Shown: positions 46,779 to 54,095 of the stretch, in pieces | Position numbering within the stretch: the first letter of the stretch is position 1 | Layout: every line of letters begins with the position of its first letter | Assembly (NCBI RefSeq): GCF_000962805.1 | Contig: NZ_JZTW01000007.1 | Span: forward strand, 1-64,000 | From: Pseudarthrobacter chlorophenolicus | GTDB taxonomy: Bacteria; Actinomycetota; Actinomycetes; Actinomycetales; Micrococcaceae | Reading direction: 5' to 3' | Length of the DNA: 64,000 nt | Program-made: the position numbers and the translations under genes | Notes under the pieces: model-generated | Database searches by the model: none | Seen by the model: the letters and a program-made list of their open reading frames with translations, nothing else | Told to the model about the DNA's origin: nothing

Positions 46779-47393
46779 ATGTCTGAGCAGAAGCTCGCAG
46801 CAGAACTGCGCACCGAATTCGGCAAGGGCTACGCCCGCCGCGCACGGATGGCCAACCTGATCCCCGCCGTTATCTACGGCCACGGCGCAGAGCCCATCCA
46901 CATCACCCTCCCGGCCAAGGCCACCACCCTTGCCGTCCGCACCGCCAACGCACTGCTGTCCCTGGACATCAACGGCGAAGGCCACCTGGCCCTGGTCAAG
47001 GACATCCAGCGCGACCCGATCAAGCAGATCATCGAGCACATCGACCTCCTGACCGTCCGCAAGGGCGAAAAGGTCACCGTTGACGTTGCCGTTCATGTTG
47101 CAGGCGAGTCCGCTCCCGGCACGGTCCACAACCTCGAACTGACCACCGTGTCCCTCGAGGCCGAGGCAACCCACCTGCCCACCGCCGTCGAGGTTTCCAT
47201 CGAAGGCCGCGCCGCCGGCGAGCACATCCACGCGTCTGACCTCGTGCTGCCCAAGGGCGTTGTCCTGCTGACCGACGCCGAGGCGCTGGTTGTGAACATC
47301 TCCGAGGAAGTCGAAATCGCCGAGGAAGAAGGCGAGCAGGCCGAAGCTTCCGCCGAAGAAGCTCCCGCTGCCGAGGAAGCTGCTGCCGAGTAG
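46779..47393 (+). CDS. rplY: 50S ribosomal protein L25/general stress protein Ctc
   Basis: A 204-aa long-form L25 (TL5/Ctc type) that binds 5S rRNA. The N-terminal L25 domain (about 1-90) has LRTEFGKGYARRARMANLIPAVIYGHG and AIVKDIQRDP-like QRDPIKQIIEHIDLL; the C-terminal beta domain extends to about 180. A Glu/Ala-rich acidic tail (about 183-204) is typical of actinobacteria. The ATG has AAGGAG 7 nt upstream. It is followed by a terminator and then pth. Confidence 0.96.
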   Translation: MSEQKLAAELRTEFGKGYARRARMANLIPAVIYGHGAEPIHITLPAKATTLAVRTANALLSLDINGEGHLALVKDIQRDPIKQIIEHIDLLTVRKGEKVTVDVAVHVAGESAPGTVHNLELTTVSLEAEATHLPTAVEVSIEGRAAGEHIHASDLVLPKGVVLLTDAEALVVNISEEVEIAEEEGEQAEASAEEAPAAEEAAAE

Positions 47394-47413
47394 CCACTCC
47401 GCACGCTGTGCCG

Positions 47414-47443
47414 ATGGCCGGATCCCGCACGGGGTCCGGCCAT
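47414..47443 (+). terminator. rplY terminator
   Basis: A 13-bp stem with one T-G wobble (47414-47426 with 47431-47443) and GCAC loop, 21 nt after the rplY stop and followed by TGCC. It separates rplY from the pth promoter. Confidence 0.75.
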
Positions 47444-47480
47444 TGCCATGCCTGAGCCCGAGCCGCAAGACCACCCACCT

Positions 47481-47486
47481 TAGGAT
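47481..47486 (+). promoter_or_regulatory. -10 hexamer of pth
   Basis: TAGGAT exactly 6 nt before the ATG at 47493, with no Shine-Dalgarno. Identical to the hexamers before rsmA and the L,D-transpeptidase gene. Confidence 0.55.
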
Positions 47487-47492
47487 TGATCC

Positions 47493-48083
47493 ATGACTGA
47501 TACCTGGCTGATAGTTGGCCTCGGCAACCCCGGCGCCCAGTACCAAGGGAACAGGCACAACGTGGGCCAGATGGTCCTCGATGAACTGGCGGGCCGGGTA
47601 GGCGCGGGGTTCAAGAGCCACAAGGCACGCGCCCAGGTGGTTGAAGGGCGCCTTGGCATCGGAGGCCCCCGCGTGGTGCTGGCCAAGCCCATGACATACA
47701 TGAACGTCTCCGGCGGACCGGTATCTGCGCTGGCAAATTTCTACGGGATTTCGCCAGACCACGTGGTGGCCGTCCACGATGAAATAGACATCCCCTTTAA
47801 TACGGTGAAGCTGAAGATCGGGGGCGGCGAAGGCGGCCACAACGGCCTGCGCGACATCTCCAAGGCGCTGGCCACCAAGGATTACCTCCGGGTCAGGGTA
47901 GGTGTGGGCCGTCCCCCCGGCCGGATGGACACGGCAGATTACGTGCTGCGCGATTTCGGAACCGCAGAGCTCAAGGAGCTTCCGTTCCTGCTGGACGAGG
48001 CGGCTGACGCCGTCGAATTGCTCCTGCAGGAGGGCCTCACCGCGGCCCAGCAGAAGTTCCACCCGGCCAAGACGGCCGGATAA
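47493..48083 (+). CDS. pth: Peptidyl-tRNA hydrolase
   Basis: Releases peptides from peptidyl-tRNA dropped by ribosomes; essential. The 196-aa length is typical. The N-terminal [17 protein letters not shown] has the catalytic His22 and neighbouring Asn residues. [13 protein letters not shown] (about 68), the DEIDIPF block and [13 protein letters not shown] are in place. The ATG is supported by TAGGAT 6 nt upstream. It follows rplY as in most actinobacteria; the usual downstream neighbour mfd is displaced here by about 10 kb holding the LAL regulators, sufSU and a few other genes. Confidence 0.97.
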   Translation: MTDTWLIVGLGNPGAQYQGNRHNVGQMVLDELAGRVGAGFKSHKARAQVVEGRLGIGGPRVVLAKPMTYMNVSGGPVSALANFYGISPDHVVAVHDEIDIPFNTVKLKIGGGEGGHNGLRDISKALATKDYLRVRVGVGRPPGRMDTADYVLRDFGTAELKELPFLLDEAADAVELLLQEGLTAAQQKFHPAKTAG

Positions 48084-48151
48084 CAGGCACCGGCCGGCGC
48101 CACAAAAAACTTAAAGTGGCTTTGACCTGTCTCGTTGTCTGCCGGGCAAGG

Positions 48152-48157
48152 TACTCT
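48152..48157 (+). promoter_or_regulatory. Possible -10 of the first LAL regulator
   Basis: TACTCT fits TANNNT and lies 62 nt before the ATG at 48220. A TTGACC at 48122-48127 is too far for a normal -35 (24 bp). Tentative. Confidence 0.3.
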
Positions 48158-48183
48158 TCTTGCTATGCGGGGGAGCAAAGGGG

Positions 48184-48209
48184 CTACATCCCGCTATAGC
48201 TGGATGTAG
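48184..48209. promoter_or_regulatory. 26-bp palindrome abutting the ribosome-binding site of LAL regulator 1
   Basis: CTACATCC (48184-48191) and GGATGTAG (48202-48209) are perfect reverse complements; the centre GCTATAGC is itself palindromic, and only the C/T pair at 48192/48201 breaks the 26-bp symmetry. The right arm runs into the Shine-Dalgarno AGGGGA. It could be an operator for autoregulation or an RNA hairpin that masks the ribosome-binding site. Confidence 0.65.
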
Positions 48210-48219
48210 GGGAACGTTC

Positions 48220-50958
48220 ATGTCAATCGAGCCACTCAGCTGGGGGCGCGGGCCAGCACCCCTGGACGCAGGGTTGCGTACTCCGGCCCAGGGAAGCCCG
48301 GGGCCGCAATGGTCCGTGCCCGCCCGCAGCGCCAACCTTGAAACGGTCCGCACTGCACTGACGGCAGACAACTCGCTGGGCGTCGTCATCACTGGCGGCC
48401 GGGGCGTCGGAAAATCCTCCCTCGCCCGTGCCGCCGTCACAGACCTTGGTCCGGATGTCTGGTCGCTGCAGCTCCGCAGCGGACCTGCAGGCTCCACCAC
48501 ACCCTACGGTTGCCTCTCCTTCCTGCTGGCCCGCCTCCCGCAGGCCTACATGGGCTCGCCCACGGCCATTCTGCGCGGCATCACGTCCCTGATCCGCAGT
48601 GACGCCGCGGGAAGGCCCTGCGTAATCACGCTGGACACCTCCGGCACCATCGACGACCTCAGCGCCGGCGTGCTCCTGAACGTGCTCCTGACCGGGACCG
48701 CCAAGATCGTCGCCGTGGCACCCAAGATCAGCGACCTCCCCGCTGACTTCCATTGGCTCCTGACGGACCGGCGGCTCACCGAAGTCCGGCTCAGCAACCT
48801 CAATGAGCTCCAGACACGGCAAGTGCTCCTTTCACTGCTGGGCCACCGGGTGTCCGCCTCCCTGGTCACCACCTACCACCAGATGGTGGGAGGCAACCCA
48901 CTGCTGCTCAAGGCGCTGGTCACCGAGCAGCAACTGTCCGGCAACCTGGTCCTGTCCGACTCCGTCTGGACCCTGCGCGACAAAGTAGTCCTTGACGGCG
49001 CCGCCAGCCTAGACGACATTGTCCGCTCCCGCTGGTCGCGGGAAACCCCGGAAACCCGCGAAGTCATAGAAATGCTGTCCTGCGCCCGGAGCGTGGAGCT
49101 GTCCCGGCTGACCTCGATCTACGGTGCCGACGTGGTGGCGGACATGGAGGACGGCGGACTCCTCGAAATCGACGACTCCGACCACCGCTGGGTATCACTG
49201 CGCGAGAAATACATCGGCGACGTCGTGCGGACCTGGCTGAGCATTGCCCGGCGCCGTGAACTGCGTGCCGTGCTGCTGGGGGGCGTGGAACCGGACCCGG
49301 CGGGCATGACCGTCGAAGAGCTGATGGCATTTGCCGCCTGGACCCACGAGTGCGAGGCCGAACTGAGTCCCGCACTGGCGCTTTCGGCAGCCGAGGCCGC
49401 GGTCCAGCTCTTCGACCCGCGGTTCGCGCTGACCTACGGCGAACTGCTTCGCCGCGGAGACCGGGAATGGGTTCCTGCCCAGCGGCAGCGCGCGGCCGCC
49501 TACCTTCAGCTGGATATGCCGGACCAGGCACTGGCCGCCCTTGAGGACATTTCACAGCCTGAGCTGGACGCCCTCGAGGTCGACGAGTACGCACAGGTGG
49601 TCGCCGCCAAAGCCAAGGTGATGATGGGCCTGCCAGAGCACGCGGACAAAGTGCCGTCACTGCTCGGCGAAGCCCGGGAACGCCTGCTGGCCGGCACGGG
49701 GGCTGAGCAGCCGTCCTGGCCCGAGCCTGCAGCCGTCGCAGCCAACCGCGTGGCCCTGAGCGCGTTCGAGTACCGGGCCTTTATGGGCGGCTACGCCGAA
49801 CTCATTCCTGATCTTGAAGCCGCGGCCGATCCCACACTGAACCCGGACACCGGGTACCGCATGCACGCCGCGATCCTGCTGATGACCGCTCTGGTGCTCA
49901 CCGGCCGCGAGATGGACGCCCTGGGCCTGATGCGCCAGCTCGGCGGCCAGATCAGCGACGCCTCCCACGTGGTGGGGTTGCGGGAGCAGTACACCAAAGA
50001 GTCCTACCTGGTGCTGCTGCTGGCGGGCCAGTGGCGTCGGTGCCTGGACTTCCTGGGCCCGCAGAGCACTGACGAACCGTACCGCCTGCCCTACGGGACG
50101 GCGTCAAGCGAGCTGGGCGCCGGGATAGCCTACGTCTTCGCAGGCCGTGGCGCCGCGGCCCTGGACCTGCTGATCTCGGCCGGCGCGCAGCTGGAACTCC
50201 ACCCCGTCCAGACGGCGCTCCGATACACCTATGCCGCTACCGCCCTGGCGTACGCGCAGACAGGAAACGCTCCCCAGGCCCGCAAGTACCTGGGCAAGCT
50301 GCAAAGGATCCCTGCAAACGCCGGCTTTGCTGACGAGAGCATCATCAGCTTCTGCGCACTGACGGCCGGCCGCTGGCTGAACGACGCCGACTCCGTGGCC
50401 CGGCTCAAAGAATCCGCCCGACGGAACCTCGCTGCGGGCCTTCATACCCTTGCAGGGGTCGAACTACTCGCGGCCACGGTCAACGGCAGTGATGCCGATT
50501 TCCGGATACTCGAAGACATTGCCGGTCGCCGCCAGGGTCCGCTGGCCGAGGTCTCCCGTCTCATTGCCCTGGGCAGCCGTACCAAGGATGCCAAGATCCT
50601 CCTGGCTGGTGGCGAGCTTGCCGCCACGCTGGAGTTGGATGCCGTCGAGGCGCGGTGCATGGCCCTCGCGGTTGACTTCGCGCGCCAGGACGGCGACTCG
50701 ATCTCGGCGCGCACGGCCCAGGCCCGCCTGGACATCCTGGCCACCACGGTCGCGAACCTTCCCATTGTGCCCAGCAGCGGCAGCCCTTTGCTGACCAGCC
50801 GGGAACGGCAAATAGCGCGGCTTGCGGGACGGGGTGCATCCAACCGCGACATCGCCTTGGAAATGGGCGTGTCAGTCCGGACTGTTGAGGGCCATTTGTA
50901 CCAGGTCTTCACCAAGCTCGGCGTAACCTCCAGGGGTGATCTGACTGGACTCGTCTAA
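48220..50958 (+). CDS. Large AAA/LuxR-type transcriptional regulator (LAL type), copy 1
   Basis: A 912-aa regulator of the LAL architecture. An N-terminal AAA/STAND ATPase domain has Walker A GGRGVGKSS at 59-67, a region near 145-150 (VITLDTSG) in the Walker B place, and a winged part. A long helical repeat middle (about 380-840, TPR-like) follows, then a C-terminal LuxR helix-turn-helix (about 850-912: LTSRERQIARLAGRGASNRDIALEMGVSVRTVEGHLY). No sensor domain or membrane segment is visible. The ATG at 48220 has AGGGG 7 nt upstream. The second copy overlaps its end. Confidence 0.9.
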   Translation: MSIEPLSWGRGPAPLDAGLRTPAQGSPGPQWSVPARSANLETVRTALTADNSLGVVITGGRGVGKSSLARAAVTDLGPDVWSLQLRSGPAGSTTPYGCLSFLLARLPQAYMGSPTAILRGITSLIRSDAAGRPCVITLDTSGTIDDLSAGVLLNVLLTGTAKIVAVAPKISDLPADFHWLLTDRRLTEVRLSNLNELQTRQVLLSLLGHRVSASLVTTYHQMVGGNPLLLKALVTEQQLSGNLVLSDSVWTLRDKVVLDGAASLDDIVRSRWSRETPETREVIEMLSCARSVELSRLTSIYGADVVADMEDGGLLEIDDSDHRWVSLREKYIGDVVRTWLSIARRRELRAVLLGGVEPDPAGMTVEELMAFAAWTHECEAELSPALALSAAEAAVQLFDPRFALTYGELLRRGDREWVPAQRQRAAAYLQLDMPDQALAALEDISQPELDALEVDEYAQVVAAKAKVMMGLPEHADKVPSLLGEARERLLAGTGAEQPSWPEPAAVAANRVALSAFEYRAFMGGYAELIPDLEAAADPTLNPDTGYRMHAAILLMTALVLTGREMDALGLMRQLGGQISDASHVVGLREQYTKESYLVLLLAGQWRRCLDFLGPQSTDEPYRLPYGTASSELGAGIAYVFAGRGAAALDLLISAGAQLELHPVQTALRYTYAATALAYAQTGNAPQARKYLGKLQRIPANAGFADESIISFCALTAGRWLNDADSVARLKESARRNLAAGLHTLAGVELLAATVNGSDADFRILEDIAGRRQGPLAEVSRLIALGSRTKDAKILLAGGELAATLELDAVEARCMALAVDFARQDGDSISARTAQARLDILATTVANLPIVPSSGSPLLTSRERQIARLAGRGASNRDIALEMGVSVRTVEGHLYQVFTKLGVTSRGDLTGLV

Positions 50959-53599
50959 CGGCCACAAAGCAGCAGCAAGCAGGGTCCTCACCGGACGCCG
51001 CGAGCCGCTGGACAGGATCTGTAACATCGTCCGGAACCGCACCAGCCAGGCGGTGTTTGTCATGGCCGGCCCCGGGATTGGAAAGTCGTCCCTTGCCGAC
51101 GCCATTTCGGAACGCCTCGCGGATGAGCTGAACATCCTGCGGATCCATGGCAGCTCCGCCCTTGCGGCGGTTCCGTTCGGTGTCCTGACGCCTTACACCG
51201 GCGACCTGACAGCGGAGGAATCCGTCTCCCCGGTGGCGGTGCTCCGGTCCATGTGGAGCTACTTCGAAAAGCTTCGGGCCGGGAACAGTGCGCCAGTGCT
51301 CATGGTGCTGGACGACGCCCATTACCTTGATGAGGCGTCCGCCGGAGTGGTCGCAGACCTGATTTCAGCCGGCTGGGCCACCGTGGTGGCGGCGGCACGG
51401 CCGCGTCCTGGCTTGCCCCAGCCGCTGGACCAGCTCTGGTACGACGGGCTCGCCGAACGGGTGGACCTGCGCCCGCTGAACAGGGAACAGATCGAAGAAG
51501 TCCTGGCCCACCTGCTGGACGGTACTGTTCCCGCCGCCACCATCGAGGCTGTGTGGGCAGCTTCCGGCGGGAACCCCCGCCTCCTCGATGCGCTGCTGCA
51601 CGATGCCGCCGAAGCGGGAATCCTCTCGAAGCGCAACGGGATCTGGATCCTGCTGGGTGCCCTGCCCGCCGACGGACCGCGGCTCACAGCGGTGGTTGCC
51701 AAGGACCATTTGCGGCGCAACCCCGAGGAACAGGAAGCGCTCAAGCTGATCGCACTGGCGGGCCCGGTGGGCCGCAAGGTCATCGAAGAAATCTGCGGGG
51801 CGCCGGTGGTCCGCTCCTTGCTGGACCAGCAGGTGGCCGTCGAAACGTCAGGCGTGCCTGCCGAGCTGTCCCTGTGGAACAACCTCTTTTCCGACGCCAT
51901 CAGGATCACGATCTCGGTCTCCCGCAGCCTCCAGCTGCAGGAGAAAATCCGTGCCCGGCAGAACGGCACGGTCCTTCGCGGTGAGGGGCGGCTGCGGTCC
52001 GTGGAATGGGCCATCGAAGTCGGAGTCAAAGTGCCCGAGGAGGAGATGCTGGAGTCCGCCCGCGAAGCACTCCTGCGTTTCCGCAATGACAGCGCCAAAT
52101 CCATCGCAGCCCGGATCCAGGACCCGGGCGCACTGCCGCTCGCCCAGGCCATCCAGGCCCGGGCGCTCTACAACGAAGGTGCCTACGCTGACGCTGCAGC
52201 ACTCCTCGACGAGTGCTGGGCATCGCTCGCCGATGATCCCCAGGGGCCTGCCGTCCTCCTGCTGCGGGTATCGGCCCACCAGGCTGCCGGGCAGTCCCTG
52301 GCAGCCGTGGCCGAAGACGTTCTCGGCCAGGTTTCCCGGGCCGGCGAGGCGGGCCCGGCCTGGCCGGTACAGCTGTTGCGCCTGCTTCAGTCGGGGGCCG
52401 AAGCTGATTGCCAGGCACTGGCGGACGAGGTGGAGGGCATCAGGGTACCTGGCCTCTCCGAGACCAAGGCCGAACCAATGGCCGCGCTGGGGGAAGCGCT
52501 GCTGGCACACGCACTCGCGGCGGCGGGCCGCCCCGCAGACGGCCTTGACGCCGCCCTCCGGGCCGCGTCCGAGCTGTCCCCGCTCGAGGACAGCCTGTAC
52601 TTCTTTCCGGAATTTGTCCTCGGCAGGCTGGTGAGCTGTTACCTGGCCATGGGCGAATGGGAGTCCGCGGAGCGGGAACTCAACAGTTACGCCGCCGCCC
52701 ATGCTGCAGGAGTGGCCACGTTCAACGGCAGCCTGCAGGTGCTGCGCGGGTACTCGCTGCTTCGCCAGGGCCGGATGGAACGGGCCTACCAGGTGCTGCT
52801 CCCGGCCGTTGAGGCATTGCGCCTTAACGACCCCCTGCAGCTGTTCGGCTTCGGGGCCGCACTGGGGTACTACGTTGCTGCCCGCCTGGGGGACGCCGCA
52901 CAGGCCAAGCGGCTGGAACAGGACTATGCAGACGCCATGGCCGGTGGTCCCGCCGACCTCCTGGCACGGGGCTACGCCATGGCCGCCGGAGAGTACCTTG
53001 CCCACGACGGCAAGGGACTGGCGTCGCTGCACACGCTGATGACCACCACCGAAGCCTCCGGCCGGGCCGGGCAGCTGCTTGAACTGCTCGCCGTTTGCTG
53101 GGACCTTGGGGACCCTTCCGTCATTCCCATGGTGCAGGAAGCAGCAGGCGGCCTGCAGGGGCGCTGGGCCGAGGCCATGCTGACCCTTGCCACCGGGTGG
53201 GAAGCCGCAGATGGGGACGCCCTGATGATGACAGCAGCTTCGCTGGAGGAATCAGGCTTCGTCAACCTTGCCCGCGAGGCCTACGCCCGTGCCAGCGCCG
53301 TTCTTGATCAGGTGGGGGAGCGCCGCCGCTCCCGGCAGGCCGTGGCGCAGCGCGAAAAGTGCGACCACGAACTGGGGGAGCGGTTCCGCGAAGGCCGGTT
53401 CATCGCGGCGGCACCCACCGTGCACCTCACGCGACGGGAGCAGGACATCGTGGAACTGGCCGTCCAGGGCCTCACGGACCGCGAAATAGCGCAACGCCTC
53501 ATGGTCTCCGTCCGCACGGTTGAAGGCCATCTTTACCGCACCTACGTCAAGCTGGGCGTCCGGAGCCGCGACGAACTGGAAACCGCCCTTCCCCGGTAG
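50945..53599 (+). CDS. Large AAA/LuxR-type transcriptional regulator (LAL type), copy 2
   Basis: About 884 aa, with the same layout as copy 1. N-terminal ATPase with GRREPLDRI, Walker A GPGIGKSS at 42-49 and Walker B MVLDDAHYLDEA. TPR-like middle. C-terminal LuxR domain LTRREQDIVELAVQGLTDREIAQRLMVSVRTVEGHLYRTYVKLG. The first ATG/GTG/TTG in frame is GTG 51053, which would begin inside the strand just before Walker A and delete GRREPL. I prefer CTG at 50945, overlapping copy 1 by 14 bp, with AGGGG 8 nt upstream. Targets and signals are unknown. Confidence 0.88.
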   Translation: MDSSNGHKAAASRVLTGRREPLDRICNIVRNRTSQAVFVMAGPGIGKSSLADAISERLADELNILRIHGSSALAAVPFGVLTPYTGDLTAEESVSPVAVLRSMWSYFEKLRAGNSAPVLMVLDDAHYLDEASAGVVADLISAGWATVVAAARPRPGLPQPLDQLWYDGLAERVDLRPLNREQIEEVLAHLLDGTVPAATIEAVWAASGGNPRLLDALLHDAAEAGILSKRNGIWILLGALPADGPRLTAVVAKDHLRRNPEEQEALKLIALAGPVGRKVIEEICGAPVVRSLLDQQVAVETSGVPAELSLWNNLFSDAIRITISVSRSLQLQEKIRARQNGTVLRGEGRLRSVEWAIEVGVKVPEEEMLESAREALLRFRNDSAKSIAARIQDPGALPLAQAIQARALYNEGAYADAAALLDECWASLADDPQGPAVLLLRVSAHQAAGQSLAAVAEDVLGQVSRAGEAGPAWPVQLLRLLQSGAEADCQALADEVEGIRVPGLSETKAEPMAALGEALLAHALAAAGRPADGLDAALRAASELSPLEDSLYFFPEFVLGRLVSCYLAMGEWESAERELNSYAAAHAAGVATFNGSLQVLRGYSLLRQGRMERAYQVLLPAVEALRLNDPLQLFGFGAALGYYVAARLGDAAQAKRLEQDYADAMAGGPADLLARGYAMAAGEYLAHDGKGLASLHTLMTTTEASGRAGQLLELLAVCWDLGDPSVIPMVQEAAGGLQGRWAEAMLTLATGWEAADGDALMMTAASLEESGFVNLAREAYARASAVLDQVGERRRSRQAVAQREKCDHELGERFREGRFIAAAPTVHLTRREQDIVELAVQGLTDREIAQRLMVSVRTVEGHLYRTYVKLGVRSRDELETALPR

Positions 53600-53689
53600 C
53601 TGCCGCCGTCGCGCAATCTGTTATTACCGCATTCTCCGCCCGCCTTCCTGCTGACTCCGCGCGCCTTTGAGCTAAATCCGCAACCACCC

Positions 53690-53723
53690 GGGCCCTGCGT
53701 TAACGCCATGCGCCGCAGGGCCC
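53690..53723 (+). terminator. Terminator candidate after LAL regulator 2
   Basis: A perfect 10-bp stem GGGCCCTGCG (53690-53699) with CGCAGGGCCC (53714-53723) and a 14-nt loop, 90 nt after the regulator stop. It is the first of several hairpins before sufS. Confidence 0.6.
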
Positions 53724-53729
53724 GCAAGC

Positions 53730-53774
53730 CCGGCGGGTATCGACACTCAGTGTCCCCGTAGTGGCACCCGCCGG
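53730..53774. repeat. Nested inverted repeat upstream of the candidate small ORF
   Basis: The outer 9-bp arms CCGGCGGGT/ACCCGCCGG (53730-53738 with 53766-53774) enclose GACAC-TCA-GTGTC (53742-53754). A third dyad CGAGTA-CACCC-TACTCG follows at 53779-53795. All arms are perfect. The group may be operators or an RNA structure between the regulator terminator and the small ORF. Confidence 0.55.
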
Positions 53775-53794
53775 AATTCGAGTACACCCTACTC

Positions 53795-53947
53795 GTGTGC
53801 GCGGCGGTCCCGCGGGATTTACTTAAGGAGGCAAAGCACACGGCAGCAAAGAGCCTCACGGGTTTGCCGAAACACATCAAGGCCTCATTGAACTTCCGGC
53901 CCACCCGGCCGGACCGAGACGGGGCCGGCGACGTCAGAGTCTTCTGA
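53795..53947 (+). CDS. Candidate small ORF with a perfect Shine-Dalgarno inside
   Basis: An open frame of 50 codons from GTG 53795 to TGA 53945-53947. A perfect AAGGAGG at 53825-53831 is followed 8 nt later by ACG 53840, in the same frame, which would give a 35-aa basic peptide (AAKSLTGLPKHIKASLNFRP then TRPDRDGAGDVRVF). GC at third positions is about 80%, compatible with coding. Neither GTG without a ribosome-binding site nor ACG is a normal start, so it could be a decayed gene, a rare-start gene, or a chance match. I know no family for it. Confidence 0.3.
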   Translation: MCAAVPRDLLKEAKHTAAKSLTGLPKHIKASLNFRPTRPDRDGAGDVRVF

Positions 53948-53980
53948 GACCGAGACTCTCCCCCCAGCCGTCGCCGGCCC
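53922..53980. repeat. Nested inverted repeat at the 3' end of the small ORF
   Basis: The outer 12-bp arms GGGCCGGCGACG/CGTCGCCGGCCC (53922-53933 with 53969-53980) are perfect and enclose AGAGTC/GACTCT (53936-53941 with 53954-53959). The structure spans the stop of the small ORF. It may be a terminator for it or a leader element for sufS. Confidence 0.6.
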
Positions 53981-54009
53981 TCCGCTCCGCGGGCTGAAGC
54001 CCGGAGCGA

Positions 54010-54043
54010 CTGTGGCGGCTGCCCCTCCGGGCGGCCGCCACAG
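54010..54043 (+). terminator. Hairpin upstream of sufS
   Basis: A 15-bp stem with one T-G wobble (54010-54024 with 54029-54043) and CTCC loop. It ends 52 nt before the sufS start, so it terminates upstream transcription or lies in the sufS leader. A smaller hairpin GGGC-TGAA-GCCC precedes it near 53990-54002. Confidence 0.6.
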
Positions 54044-54095
54044 CCGTGCTGTGGGACAATTGAGTGTCAACCGCTGGCATCTCAAGGAGCACGTC

